Part shown: positions 23,684-37,295 of the stretch, in pieces
How the letters are laid out: each line of letters starts with the position of its first letter
Numbering within the stretch: position 1 is the stretch's first letter
Origin: Steroidobacteraceae bacterium
GTDB taxonomy: Bacteria; Pseudomonadota; Gammaproteobacteria; Steroidobacterales; Steroidobacteraceae
Length of the DNA stretch: 57,799 nt
Direction: 5' to 3'
NCBI GenBank assembly: GCA_025458865.1
Contig: JALORP010000009.1
Coordinates: forward strand, 1 to 57,799
Translations under genes and position numbers: made by a program
The notes under the pieces: model-generated
Told to the model about the DNA's origin: nothing
Seen by the model: the letters and a program-made list of their open reading frames with translations, nothing else
Databases searched by the model: none

Positions 23684-24262
23684 ATGAAGCTCACCCTCGT
23701 TGAATGGAGTCTGGTCGCGGCCTCCGGCGCAGCGCTGGCGCTCGGGGGCTACCTGGGCTGGCGCCGCTGGCGCAGGCAAGTGGCTGCGCGGGCACTGCTC
23801 GCCAGGCTGCAGGCCGTGAGCGTGGACCTGGTTCAGGCGGTCCTGGTGCCTGACGCGAGCGGCGGCCAGATACACTGCGATTTCGTGCTGCTGACGCCGG
23901 GCGGCCTGCTGGTCGTCGATCTGCGGGACGTGCCGGGCGTGATCTTCGGCGGCCGTCACATGGACGAGTGGACCGTGATGGACGGCCACCAGCGGCGGAC
24001 CTTCGCCAATCCCATCGAGCCGTTGCACGACCGCGTGGCAGCTGTGAAGCAACTCGCGGGCGAGGCGCCTGTGGAAGGGCGCATCGTGTTCACTGCGCGC
24101 GCCCGGTTCCCGAAGGGGCTGCCGCCCCTCGTCGCCATGCTCGACGCGCTGGACGGGGCGTTCCCGCCAGCCAGGGGGCATGAAGCCGAGGCCGAACGCT
24201 GGCGAGACGCGTTCCTCGCGGTCAAGGCGGCGAGCCGCCCGAGCCCGCTCGCGCGCAGCTGA
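23684..24262 (+). CDS. Membrane-anchored NERD-domain protein
   Basis: A 192-aa protein with one N-terminal membrane segment (about residues 7-26), then a basic stretch RRWRRQ, then a NERD (nuclease-related) domain at about 45-130. The NERD core contains IHCDFVLLTPGGLLVVDLR, the usual acidic and lysine-like positions partly kept, and the later WTVMDGHQRRTFANPIEP. NERD proteins are predicted nucleases of unclear biological role. It starts 4 nt after thrC, so it is cotranscribed with it, although no metabolic link is obvious. Confidence 0.8.
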   Translation: MKLTLVEWSLVAASGAALALGGYLGWRRWRRQVAARALLARLQAVSVDLVQAVLVPDASGGQIHCDFVLLTPGGLLVVDLRDVPGVIFGGRHMDEWTVMDGHQRRTFANPIEPLHDRVAAVKQLAGEAPVEGRIVFTARARFPKGLPPLVAMLDALDGAFPPARGHEAEAERWRDAFLAVKAASRPSPLARS

Positions 24263-24265
24263 GCG

Positions 24266-24298
24266 TCCGCGGGCGCTGCGGCGGGCGTCGGCCGCGGA
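24266..24298. terminator. Possible bidirectional terminator between convergent genes
   Basis: TCCGCGG (24266-24272) and CCGCGGA (24292-24298) form a 7-bp stem with a 19-nt loop in the gap between the convergent NERD and M20 genes. No T tract follows. Confidence 0.3.
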
Positions 24299-25726
<1,428 letters not shown>

Positions 25727-25759
25727 TTCTATCAAACCTTTAGATCAGGATTCTCGAAA

Positions 25760-26608
25760 TCATTGAAGCTGGGGCGAAGCAGTTCCGGCATGGTCCGCTC
25801 CGTCCTCGAGCGGCGGAAGGTCGAAAAATATCAGGGCGTTGGCGGTCGCTGCGTCGGCGATTTCCGTGGGAGGCTCGGTCCTGGCCTCCGAAATCGCACG
25901 AAGAACATACGGTAAGTACATGGGCTCATTACGTCTGTGGCTCACCTTGCGGGGCAGGTTCCGCGGCAGCAGGTAGGGACCGTCGGTTTCGATCATCAGC
26001 CGGTCGAGGGGAATGTCCCGGGTCAGGGCCTTCACGCCGAGCCCGCGCCGCTCGTCGCAGACCCAGCCCGTGATGCCCACGTACAGGCCGGCGGCGAGGT
26101 AGTCCTGGAGTTCGTCACCCGTGCCCGTGAAGCAATGTACGACGGCCCTCGAAATGTTTGGCAGGTAGTCGCGCAGGATGGCCATGAAGTCGGCGTGGGC
26201 GTCGCGCTGGTGCAGGAACACCGGCTTGCCTGCGGCGACCGCGACTTCCAGCTGGCGGGCGAATGCGTCGCGTTGAGCCTTCGGGCAGGAGAAGTTGCGG
26301 AAGTAGTCGAGACCGCATTCGCCCCCGGCGGTGACCATCGGATCGGACATGAGCGCCGCGAGCCGGGCGCCGTCCCCGGGAGTGAAGCCTTCGGCGTGAT
26401 GAGGATGGACCCCGGCCGTCGCGCGCATGAGGCCGGGGTGCTGGCGGCACAGCTCGATCGCGCGGGCGGTGCTCTCGAGGCTGCTGCCCGTGACGACCAT
26501 GCGGGCCACGCCGGCCGCCAGCGCGCGCGCGATCACGTCGTCGCGATCGTGGTCGTAGCTGTCGTGGGCGAGGTTGATGCCGATGTCGACGAGTACGGGC
26601 CGCGTCAT
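25760..26608 (-). CDS. tatD: TatD family DNase
   Basis: Metal-dependent TIM-barrel 3'-5' exonuclease of the TatD type proper, marked by the N-terminal DIGINLAHDSYDHDRDDV rather than the DxHxH of paralogues. It also has ATAGVHPHHAEG, GECGLDYFRNFSCP, HCFTGTGDEL, YVGITGWVCDERRGL and METDGPYLLPRNL-like blocks that match E. coli TatD block for block. The start MTRPVLVDIG at 26608 is chosen because it lines up with that family. Length is 282 aa, with a C-terminal extension rich in Asp and Glu. Confidence 0.93.
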   Translation of the reverse strand: MTRPVLVDIGINLAHDSYDHDRDDVIARALAAGVARMVVTGSSLESTARAIELCRQHPGLMRATAGVHPHHAEGFTPGDGARLAALMSDPMVTAGGECGLDYFRNFSCPKAQRDAFARQLEVAVAAGKPVFLHQRDAHADFMAILRDYLPNISRAVVHCFTGTGDELQDYLAAGLYVGITGWVCDERRGLGVKALTRDIPLDRLMIETDGPYLLPRNLPRKVSHRRNEPMYLPYVLRAISEARTEPPTEIADAATANALIFFDLPPLEDGADHAGTASPQLQ

Positions 26609-26744
26609 GTCTCGGAGGTACCGTAGAATGGGGGGACGCTCCGCGTGTTGGGCCCGACCGGGCCAGGCCACGGAGCCTTGTGCATTCTAAGGGATCGGGC
26701 GGGGCGAAAACCCCGGCCGGCTGGGTCGGGAGGCCCGCTACCCC

Positions 26745-27968
26745 ATGAGCCTGGACCAGGACGCCCTTCAATCCCTCAGGCGCGACGCACCAGTTCGCGC
26801 TGTCGCTCCAACGTCGCGCAGCCGCCGCTGGATCTGGGCATTTGCCGCGGCCGCCACGCTCGTCGCCGCCTGGCTCGTGCTCGGTGCGCTTCGGCCACTC
26901 GAGGTCGAGGTCGGCGCTGTGACGGCGCCCCGCGGCGGCGAGGGAACGGCCGTGCTGAACGCGTCCGGATACGTCGTCGCGCGCAGGCTCGCCACGGTCT
27001 CATCCAAGGTGACCGGCCAGGTCGCCACGGTGAGTTTCGAGGAAGGCGCGGCGGTCGAGGCTGGGCAGGTGCTCGCGACCCTCGACGACGCGCTCACGCG
27101 GGCAGCCCTGGCGGTAGCCCAGCGCCAGCAGGACGCCGCGCGCACGGGCCTGGCCGAGGTCGAGGTTCGGCTCGCCGAGGCCATGCGCGAGCGCGACCGC
27201 CTGCGCCAGCTGCGGGACGACCGGCTGGTCAGCGAGAGCGCGCTCGATGCCGCCGAGGCCAATGCCGCGTCGCTGGCCGCACGCCTCGAGACGGCGAGGG
27301 CCGAACTCTCCGTCGCCGCGAGCGGCGTGCGCCTGCGGCAGCAGGAGATGGACGACCTGGTCATCCGCGCCCCCTTCGAGGGCGTGGTGATCTCGAAGGA
27401 CGCGCAGCCGGGCGAGATGGTGTCGCCGATTTCCGCGGGCGGGGGCTTCACCCGCACCGGCATCGCCACCATCGTGGACATGGACTCGCGCGAGGTCGAG
27501 GTCGACGTCAACGAGGCCTACATCAACCGCGTCACCGCCGGGCAGCGCGCGGAGGCGGTGCTCGACGCCTACCCGCAGTGGCGCATCCCGGCACGCGTGC
27601 TCGCCATCGTGCCGGCGGCCGACCGGCAGAAGGCGACGGTGCGCGTGCGCATCTCGATCGACGAGCTCGATCCGCGGATCCTGCCCGACATGGGCGCCAA
27701 GGTGCGTTTCCTGGCCGAGCCGCGCGCAGGCGAAACGCGCGAGGCCGTCGCGGCGGTTCCGGCCTCGGCCGTCGTCGGCGAGGAAGCGGCGACCTACGTC
27801 TGGCGTGTCGAGGACGGACGCGCGCGGCGGGTGCCCGTCGTGGTCGAGCTTGAGGAGGCGGGCTCGCGTGACGTGCTCGAGGGCCTCGCATCCGGCGACC
27901 GCGTGATCGTCTCGCCGCCGGCAACGCTCGAGGACGGCGATCGCGTGCGCGAGCGCAAGGCGCCCTGA
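26745..27968 (+). CDS. HlyD/MacA-type periplasmic adaptor of an ABC exporter
   Basis: Membrane fusion protein. One N-terminal inner-membrane helix (about residues 28-48) precedes a lipoyl-like half ([19 protein letters not shown]), a coiled-coil hairpin at about 115-210, the second lipoyl half ([20 protein letters not shown]), and beta-barrel and membrane-proximal domains. Length is 407 aa. It is followed after 4 nt by an ATPase gene and then two permease genes, the layout of MacAB-like systems. The export substrate is unknown. Confidence 0.88.
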   Translation: MSLDQDALQSLRRDAPVRAVAPTSRSRRWIWAFAAAATLVAAWLVLGALRPLEVEVGAVTAPRGGEGTAVLNASGYVVARRLATVSSKVTGQVATVSFEEGAAVEAGQVLATLDDALTRAALAVAQRQQDAARTGLAEVEVRLAEAMRERDRLRQLRDDRLVSESALDAAEANAASLAARLETARAELSVAASGVRLRQQEMDDLVIRAPFEGVVISKDAQPGEMVSPISAGGGFTRTGIATIVDMDSREVEVDVNEAYINRVTAGQRAEAVLDAYPQWRIPARVLAIVPAADRQKATVRVRISIDELDPRILPDMGAKVRFLAEPRAGETREAVAAVPASAVVGEEAATYVWRVEDGRARRVPVVVELEEAGSRDVLEGLASGDRVIVSPPATLEDGDRVRERKAP

Positions 27969-27972
27969 ACCC

Positions 27973-28656
27973 GTGGCCACGGCCCTCGTCCGCATTCGTG
28001 ACCTCTACAAGGAGTACCGGCGCGGGCCGGAGGTCGTGCACGTCCTCGACGGGCTGTCGCTCGACATCGAGGCCGGCGAGTTCGTCGCGCTCATGGGTCC
28101 GTCCGGGTCCGGCAAGTCGACCCTGCTCAACCTGCTCGGTGGCCTCGACAAGCCGACCTCCGGCCTGCTCGAGGTTCAGGGCGAGGACCTCGGCGCCCTC
28201 GGCGAGGCCGCCCTGGCGCGCTGGCGCGCCGGCAATGTCGGCTTCGTCTTCCAGATGTACAACCTCCTGCCGGTGCTGACGGCCGAGCGCAACGTGGAGC
28301 TGCCGCTGCTGCTCTCCGACCTGCCGGGCGCCGAGCGACTGCGCCGCGCGCGCGCCGCGCTCAAGCTGGTCGGGCTGGCGGACCGCGCGCGGCACCGGCC
28401 GGGGGAGCTGTCCGGCGGCCAGGAGCAGCGCGTCGGCATCGCCCGAGCCATCGTCACCGACCCGGTGCTGCTGCTGTGCGACGAGCCGACCGGCGACCTT
28501 GACCGCCGCTCCGGCGACGAGATCCTCGACCTGCTGCAGGCGCTGAACGCGCAGGGCAAGACCATCGTGATGGTCACGCACGACCCGCACGCGGCGGAGC
28601 GGGCGAAGCGCCTGCTGCACCTCGAGAAGGGCCGGCTCATCGAGGACGAGCGCTGA
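27973..28656 (+). CDS. ABC exporter ATP-binding protein (MacB/LolD type)
   Basis: ATPase subunit with Walker [11 protein letters not shown] (residues 41-50), Q-loop [20 protein letters not shown] typical of the LolD/MacB family, signature [14 protein letters not shown] and Walker [13 protein letters not shown], followed by the H-loop [11 protein letters not shown] start. The last base of its TGA is the first base of the next ATG (TGATG), so synthesis is coupled with the first permease. Confidence 0.92.
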   Translation: MATALVRIRDLYKEYRRGPEVVHVLDGLSLDIEAGEFVALMGPSGSGKSTLLNLLGGLDKPTSGLLEVQGEDLGALGEAALARWRAGNVGFVFQMYNLLPVLTAERNVELPLLLSDLPGAERLRRARAALKLVGLADRARHRPGELSGGQEQRVGIARAIVTDPVLLLCDEPTGDLDRRSGDEILDLLQALNAQGKTIVMVTHDPHAAERAKRLLHLEKGRLIEDER

Positions 28657-29816
28657 TGTGGCGCTTCGCGCCGCTGGTCGCCTCGAACCTTCGGCGCCGC
28701 CCGGCGCGGACCTCCTTCACGCTCGGCTCGATCGTCATCGCCTTCCTGATGTACGGCCTGCTCGGCGCCCTCGGCCACGCCTTCTCGGCGGGCGCTGAAA
28801 TCGCCGGCGTCGACCGCCTGCTGACCATCCACAAGGTCTCGCTCGTGCAGCCGCTGCCCGAGAGCTACGGGGCCCGCATCCGGCGCGTCGACGGCGTCGC
28901 GGCCGTCAGTTCCGCCACCTGGTTCGGCGGCGTCTACCAGGACGACCGCAACCAGATCCCGGTCTTCCCAGTCGACCCGGCGGTCTACCTGGACATCTAC
29001 CCGGAGCTGCGCGTTCCGCCCGAGGCGCGCGAGCGTTTCCTCGCCGAGCGCCGCGGCGCGCTCGTCGGCCGGCCGCTCGCCGAGGAATTCGGCTGGAAGG
29101 TCGGCGACGTGATCCCGATGCGTTCCAACATCTGGCGCAAGGAGGACGGCTCGGCCACCTGGGAGCTCTTGGTCACCGGCATCTTCGACGTACCGGAGAC
29201 CGGCGGTGATGCGCGCAACATCCTGATGCACTACGCCTACTTCAGCGAGTCGCTGGCGCGCGGGCGCGGCCTCGTGGGCTGGTACATCGTCCGCCTGAAG
29301 GACCCGGACGATGCCGTGCGCGTCGCGCGCGAGATCGACGAGCAGTTCGCCAATTCGCCCTACGAGACCGAGACCTCGACCGAGAAGGCGTTCACGCAGG
29401 GCTTCGTGAACCAGATCGGCAACATCGGCGCCATCCTCACCGGCGTGCTGTCCGCCGTCTTCTTCACGATGCTGCTGGTCACCGCCAACACCATGGCCCA
29501 GTCGGTGCGCGAGCGCACGGCCGAGCTCGGCGTGCTCAAGACGCTCGGCTTCACGGGTCGCGGCGTCACGGCCCTGGTGCTGGCCGAGTCGGTGCTGCTG
29601 ACGGCCCTCGGCGGCCTGATCGGGCTCGCGCTGGCGTGGCTGGTGGTCGGCGCCGCGGAGCCTGCGCTGCGCGGCTACCTGCCTGTGTGGTACATCCCGG
29701 CGCGTGCCTACGGCGAGGCGCTCGCCATGATGCTGCTGCTCGGCCTGCTCGCCGGCGCGGTGCCGGCTGTATACGCCTTGCGCCTGCCCGTGGTCGAAGC
29801 GCTGAGGCGGGCCTGA
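28656..29816 (+). CDS. ABC exporter permease 1 (FtsX/MacB type)
   Basis: A 386-aa permease with one N-terminal membrane segment, a large periplasmic domain of about 210 residues (MacB-like periplasmic core) and three C-terminal membrane segments with the FtsX motif around ERTAELGVLKTLGFTGRGVT. No ATPase domain is fused. It works with the ATPase upstream and the permease downstream as a heterodimer. Confidence 0.9.
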   Translation: MWRFAPLVASNLRRRPARTSFTLGSIVIAFLMYGLLGALGHAFSAGAEIAGVDRLLTIHKVSLVQPLPESYGARIRRVDGVAAVSSATWFGGVYQDDRNQIPVFPVDPAVYLDIYPELRVPPEARERFLAERRGALVGRPLAEEFGWKVGDVIPMRSNIWRKEDGSATWELLVTGIFDVPETGGDARNILMHYAYFSESLARGRGLVGWYIVRLKDPDDAVRVAREIDEQFANSPYETETSTEKAFTQGFVNQIGNIGAILTGVLSAVFFTMLLVTANTMAQSVRERTAELGVLKTLGFTGRGVTALVLAESVLLTALGGLIGLALAWLVVGAAEPALRGYLPVWYIPARAYGEALAMMLLLGLLAGAVPAVYALRLPVVEALRRA

Positions 29817-29818
29817 CG

Positions 29819-31014
29819 GTGCTGCTGCCGAACGTCCTGAGGCAGGTCCTGGCGGTCACCGCGATGAGCGTCGCGGCCTTGCCTCAGCGGCTCGGCACCG
29901 CGGCCGTGGCGGTCGTCGGCATCGGCGGCGTGGTGGCGGTGCTGGTCGCCGTGCTGTCCATCAGCGAGGGCTTCCGCGCGGCGCTGGCGCTTTCCGGGCA
30001 GGAGGACGTGGCCATCGTGCTGCGCGGCGGGTCGAGCGACGAGCTGGCCAGCGGCCTGCCGCTCGAATCCGCCCGCCACGTGATGGACTCGCCCGGGATC
30101 CCGCGTGGGCCGGATGGGCCGTTGGCTTCGCCGGAGCTCTACGTGATCGTCGACCTGCCGATGCGTTCCACGGGCACCAATGCCAACGTGCCGCTGCGCG
30201 GCGTCGGTCCTCAGGCCTATGGCATCCGCCGCGAGTTCCGGATCGTCGAGGGACGTCCGTTCCGGCGCGGAATGAACGAAGTGATCGTCGGACGCGGCGC
30301 CGCGGCGCAGTTCGCCGGCCTCGCGGTCGGGCGCGAGGTGCTGTTCGGGCGCACGCCCTGGCTCGTGACCGGCATCTTCGAGGACGGCGGCAGCGTCTCG
30401 GAGTCGGAGATCTGGACGGACGCGACCGTGCTGCAGGGCGCCTACAATCGAGGCAGCTCGTACCAGTCGGTGCGGGTGCGCCTGCCCGGGCCGGGCCAGG
30501 TCGAAGCGCTCGAGAAGCACATCGCCGCCGACCCGCGCTTCAACATGACGGTCCGCACCGAGCGCGAGTTCCTGGAGAGCCAGAGCCAGGTGCTCGTGAC
30601 GATCGTGCGCACGCTCGGGGTCATCATCGCCCTGCTGATGGGCGTCGGCGCGGTGTTCGCGGCGCTCAACACGATGTACTCGGCGGTGGCGTCCCGCACG
30701 CGCGAGATCGCCACCCTGAGGGCGCTCGGCTTCGGCGCCACGCCGGTCATCGCGTCGGTGCTGTTCGAGGCGCTGGTGCTCGGATTGCTCGGCGGGCTGC
30801 TCGGGGGCGCGCTCGCCTACGTCGGCTTCAACGGCGCCCAGGCCTCGACGCTCAACTTCCAGAGCTTCAGCCAGGTCGCTTTTGCCTTCACCGTGACGCC
30901 CGCCCTGATGCTGACCGGCCTCGGCTACGCGCTGGTGCTCGGGTTGCTGGGCGGGCTGCTGCCGGCGCTGCGCGCGGCCCGGATGCCGGTGACCGCCGGC
31001 CTGCGGGAACTCTG

Positions 31015-31015
<1 letters not shown>
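29819..31015 (+). CDS. ABC exporter permease 2 (FtsX/MacB type)
   Basis: A 398-aa second permease of the same architecture: N-terminal helix, periplasmic MacB-core region (about 50-270) and three C-terminal helices with SRTREIATLRALGFGATPVI and LYSGL-like glycine-rich turns. The GTG at 29819 is 2 nt after the first permease stop and gives the expected N-terminus; in-frame starts upstream lie inside the first permease gene. Its stop overlaps the GDSL hydrolase start (TGATG). Confidence 0.9.
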
Positions 31016-33837
<2,822 letters not shown>

Positions 33838-33838
<1 letters not shown>

Positions 33839-34578
33839 TGTCCCTCGCGGCCACCCAGCAGCTGGCGCTGTTCGACGCCGAGCCGCAACAGCTGCCCTGG
33901 AGCGTGCGGGTCAGCGGACGTGCGCGGCGCCTGACCGTGCGCGTCTTTCCGGGCGGCCGCGTGGAGGTGGTCGTCCCGCCGGGCACGCGGGCCCGCCTCG
34001 TCGAGCAGTTCGTCGCGCGTCACCGCGCCTGGATCGGACGCAAGGTCGAGGAATTCCGCCACCTCGAGGTGGACACGACGCTGCGGCTGCCGGAGGAGGT
34101 CAAGTTCGCGGCGAGCGGGGCGAAGCTCGCCGTCGAGTACCGCCACGCCGCCCATCCGCCCCGCGTGCGCGAGCACGCCGGCCGGCTGGTCGTGAGCGGC
34201 GACCTCGGGCGCGAGGCGCTCGTGCGCCACGTGCTGCAGCGCTGGCTGCTCAGGACCGCGCACGCGCACCTCGTGCCGGCCCTCGAGGCGGCGGCGCTGC
34301 GCCACGGGCTCCAGTTCCGCCGCGCGCAGGTACGACGGCAGCGCACCCGCTGGGGAAGCTGCTCCCGGTCCGGCACCATCAGCCTCAACGCCTGCCTGAT
34401 GTTCCAGTCCGCCGAGGTCGTGCGCTACCTGCTGGCGCATGAACTCGCCCACACCGTTCACATGAACCACTCCCGGCGCTTCTGGAAGCTGGTGGAGCGC
34501 CTCGAGCCGGACTGGAAGGTGCTCGACCGGCAACTCGGCGGCGGCTGGCGGAGCGTGCCCGGCTGGGCCATCGGATAG
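33838..34578 (+). CDS. YgjP-type (DUF45) zinc metallopeptidase-like protein
   Basis: M48/DUF45-family protein related to E. coli YgjP. The C-terminal block contains RTRWGSCSRSGTISLNACLM, the zinc motif HELAH (LLAHELAHTVHMNHS) and FWKLVERLEPDW, all characteristic of the group. Length is 246 aa. The start at 33838 overlaps the fadH stop by 1 nt. It is presumed to be a cytoplasmic metal-dependent hydrolase; the substrate is unknown. Confidence 0.88.
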
Positions 34579-34595
34579 GGCGATCCGGGCCGTGC

Positions 34596-34613
34596 CCGGC
34601 GGACGCCCGCCGG
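34596..34613. terminator. Hairpin between the metallopeptidase gene and the DAHP synthase gene
   Basis: CCGGCGG-ACGC-CCGCCGG is a perfect 7-bp stem with a tetraloop, 18 nt after the metallopeptidase stop. No T tract follows, so termination is uncertain. Confidence 0.35.
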
Positions 34614-34621
34614 AGCCCTGT

Positions 34622-34627
34622 TATACT
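34622..34627 (+). promoter_or_regulatory. Candidate -10 box of the DAHP synthase gene
   Basis: TATACT lies 29 nt before the ATG, just after a GC-rich hairpin. The -35 region is poor, so this assignment rests on the -10 box alone. Confidence 0.35.
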
Positions 34628-34656
34628 CGCCGCCGCGTTCTGATCCGGGTCCAGCG

Positions 34657-35751
34657 ATGTCGAGCCGCCTGCACAACGTCAACGTCCTCTCCAGCGAACT
34701 GCTGCCCACCCCGGAGCAGATTCGTGGCGAGTCGCCCCTGAGCGACACCGGGGAGGCCTTCGTCTATCGGGCGCGCAGCGCCGTCAGGGACATCCTCGAC
34801 CGGCGCGACCCGCGGCTGTTCGTCGTCGTCGGCCCTTGCTCGATCCACGACCTGGATGCAGCGCGCGAGTACGCGGGCCGCCTGAAGGCCCTGGCCGAGT
34901 GGGTGCACAGGACGCTGTACCTCATCATGCGCGTGTACTTCGAGAAGCCACGCACGACCGTCGGCTGGAAGGGCCTGATCAACGACCCGGACATGGACGA
35001 CTCGTTCCACATCGAGAAGGGCCTGCGGCTGGCGCGCAGGCTGCTGGTCGAGCTGGCGGAGATGGGGCTGCCTGCGGCGACCGAGGCGCTCGACCCGATC
35101 ATGCCGCAGTACCTGCACGACGCGATCACGTGGACCGCGATCGGCGCCCGCACCACCGAATCGCAGACCCACCGCGAGATGGCCTCCGGCCTGTCCACGC
35201 CGGTCGGCTTCAAGAACGGCACGGACGGCACGCTCACGGTCGCGATCAATGCGCTGCAATCGGCACGCAGCCCGCACCACTTCCTTGGGGTCACCCAGCA
35301 GGGCCAGTCGGCCGTGTTCCGCACGCGCGGCAACGGGTACGGCCATGTCGTGCTGCGCGGCGGCGGCGGGCGGACCAACTACGACTCGGTCAGCATCGCG
35401 CTCGCCGAGCAGGAACTCGCCAGGGCCGGGCTGCCCGCCAACATCGTGGTGGACTGCAGCCACGGCAACTCCAACAAGGACCCGGGCCTGCAGCCGCTCG
35501 TCGCGGAGAATTGCGTCAACCAGGTGCTGGAGGGCAACCAGTCCATCGTGGGCCTGATGCTCGAGAGCCACCTCGGCTGGGGCAGCCAGCCGATCCCGGC
35601 CGACCGCTCGCAGCTGCGCTATGGCGTTTCAGTGACGGACGCCTGCATCGACTGGCCCACGACGGAGCAGCTGCTCCTGTCCCTGCACCATAAGCTCGCA
35701 GCCTGCCCGCGCATCGTTCCGTCGCTCTCCCGCGGGGCGCAGGCGGTGTGA
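34657..35751 (+). CDS. aroG: 3-deoxy-7-phosphoheptulonate (DAHP) synthase, class I
   Basis: Condenses phosphoenolpyruvate and erythrose 4-phosphate in the first step of the shikimate pathway. Family motifs include FVVVGPCSIHD, RVYFEKPRTTVGWKGLIND, GARTTESQTHREMASGLS, PVGFKNGTDG, and DCSHGNSNKDP with a metal ligand. Length of 364 aa matches the AroF/AroG/AroH group. Which aromatic amino acid inhibits it cannot be read from sequence here, so the symbol is by family only. The final bases overlap the next gene (GTGA). Confidence 0.92.
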   Translation: MSSRLHNVNVLSSELLPTPEQIRGESPLSDTGEAFVYRARSAVRDILDRRDPRLFVVVGPCSIHDLDAAREYAGRLKALAEWVHRTLYLIMRVYFEKPRTTVGWKGLINDPDMDDSFHIEKGLRLARRLLVELAEMGLPAATEALDPIMPQYLHDAITWTAIGARTTESQTHREMASGLSTPVGFKNGTDGTLTVAINALQSARSPHHFLGVTQQGQSAVFRTRGNGYGHVVLRGGGGRTNYDSVSIALAEQELARAGLPANIVVDCSHGNSNKDPGLQPLVAENCVNQVLEGNQSIVGLMLESHLGWGSQPIPADRSQLRYGVSVTDACIDWPTTEQLLLSLHHKLAACPRIVPSLSRGAQAV

Positions 35752-36626
35752 CCACGCGTGCCGCGGGCGGCGCGCTGCCGTACGCGGTGCTCGCCTTCGC
35801 CGTCCTCGCCGTTTCCTTCGGCGCCATTTTCGTCCGCTACGCCGAGGCGCCGGCGCTCGTGGTCGCCGCGTGGCGCATGGCGCTGGCATCGGCCGTGGTC
35901 GTGCCCGCCGCGCTCGCCTTCGGCCACCGCCGCGCCACCGGCTCGCGCGGAGACTTCGCGCTGGCCGCTGCGGCCGGCATGCTGCTCGCCCTGCACTTCG
36001 CGACCTGGATCAGCTCGCTCGGGCACCTGCCGGTGGCCCAAAGCGTTCTGCTCGTGACCACGGCGCCGGTCTGGGTCGTGCTGTTCGGCTGGCTCAGCGG
36101 ACGCGACCGTCCACGGCCGGCAACCTGGGGCGCGGTGGCGCTCGTGATTGCCGGCAGCGCCGTTCTCGCCGGCGGCGATGCGGGCTCCGGCGGTCCCGGG
36201 CTCGGCCACGCGCTGGCGATCGCGGGCGCGATCGCGATGGCGGGGTACCTGATCCTCGCGCGCGCCGCCCAGCGTTCGCTGCCCTTCCTGCCGTACGTCG
36301 CGATTGCCTACGGTTCGGCCGCCGTCACGCTGTGGCTCGCGACGCTGTTCGCCGGCCTGCCCGCGGCCGGCTTCAGCGGCGGAACGTGGACGGCGCTGGT
36401 CGCGATGGCGGTGGTCTCGCAGCTGATCGGCCATGGCGGGTACAACTGGTCGCTCAGGCACCTTCGCCCGACGTTCGTGGCAGTGACGCTCACCGGCGAG
36501 CCGCTGCTCGCGGCGCTGCTCGCGTGGCTGCTCCTGGGCGAGGCGGTCACTGCGGTAACGGCGGCCGGCGGGGTGCTGGTGCTTGCCGGCATCGCGCTGG
36601 CCGCGCAGGGTGAGCGGCAGGCCTGA
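35748..36626 (+). CDS. EamA/DMT-superfamily transporter
   Basis: A 292-aa integral membrane protein with ten predicted helices arranged as two EamA repeats (first ALPYAVLAFAVLAVSFGAIF; second from about residue 145). Sequence RPTFVAVTLTGEPLLAALLA is typical of the C-terminal repeat. Drug/metabolite exporters of this family often export amino acids, and overlap with the DAHP synthase gene makes an aromatic compound an attractive but unproven substrate. Confidence 0.85.
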   Translation: MTTRAAGGALPYAVLAFAVLAVSFGAIFVRYAEAPALVVAAWRMALASAVVVPAALAFGHRRATGSRGDFALAAAAGMLLALHFATWISSLGHLPVAQSVLLVTTAPVWVVLFGWLSGRDRPRPATWGAVALVIAGSAVLAGGDAGSGGPGLGHALAIAGAIAMAGYLILARAAQRSLPFLPYVAIAYGSAAVTLWLATLFAGLPAAGFSGGTWTALVAMAVVSQLIGHGGYNWSLRHLRPTFVAVTLTGEPLLAALLAWLLLGEAVTAVTAAGGVLVLAGIALAAQGERQA

Positions 36627-36637
36627 GGGGGCGCCCG

Positions 36638-37282
36638 CTAGCCGAGGCGCTCGAACGCGGCGGGCGCGACGTGCTTGAGCCGCCGCTGGTGGCGCACCCA
36701 CCGCCATCCGAGCAGGAACGCCAGGATCGCCAGGTAGAGCAGTGGCTCGCGCAGGTCGGCCTTCACCTGCCAGGCATAGTGCAGGCAGCCGAGGAAGGCC
36801 GCGACGTAGACCATCCGGTGCAGCGATTGCCAGCGCCGGCCGAGGCGGCGCATGGCGCCCTGTGTCGAGGTGAGAGCCAGCGGAACGAGGATCAGCAGCG
36901 CGGCGAAGCCGACCGTGATGAAGGGGCGCTTCACGATGTCCTCGCCGATGGTGTCGAGCTCGAGCGCGCGGTCCACGACGAGGTAGAACAGGAAATGGCC
37001 GAGCACGCAGAAGAAGGCGGCGAGGCCGAGCGGCCGGCGCAGGCGCATGAGCGGCACCCAGCCCGTCGCCTGCCGCAGCGGCGTGACCGCGAGCGTGGCG
37101 AGCAGGAAATAGAGTCCCCAGATGCCGAGGATGTCGAGGATCTCCTCGACCGGGTTGGCGCCGAGATTCACGCCGTCGACACCCGCGATGCCGGCCGCCA
37201 CATAGAGAAACGGCCCGGCGCCCGCCGCGTAGACGAGCGGCTTCAGGCCGAAGCGGACCCAGCGGTCGGCGGCCGTGGTCAT
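36638..37282 (-). CDS. msrQ: Heme b membrane subunit MsrQ of the periplasmic methionine sulfoxide reductase
   Basis: A 214-aa integral membrane protein (ferric reductase-like, YedZ family) with about six helices and conserved heme-binding histidines in LGHFLFYLVVDRAL and LGCLHYAWQVK. It passes electrons to MsrP for repair of oxidised methionines in the periplasm. It lies 13 nt downstream of msrP on the same strand, the standard order. Confidence 0.93.
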   Translation of the reverse strand: MTTAADRWVRFGLKPLVYAAGAGPFLYVAAGIAGVDGVNLGANPVEEILDILGIWGLYFLLATLAVTPLRQATGWVPLMRLRRPLGLAAFFCVLGHFLFYLVVDRALELDTIGEDIVKRPFITVGFAALLILVPLALTSTQGAMRRLGRRWQSLHRMVYVAAFLGCLHYAWQVKADLREPLLYLAILAFLLGWRWVRHQRRLKHVAPAAFERLG

Positions 37283-37295
37283 CGCGCCGGCGGCC

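Noticed and set aside
26609-26744. Riboswitch in the tatD/adaptor intergenic region
   Set aside because: There is a small GGGG-CGAAAA-CCCC type hairpin, but no match to a known riboswitch core.
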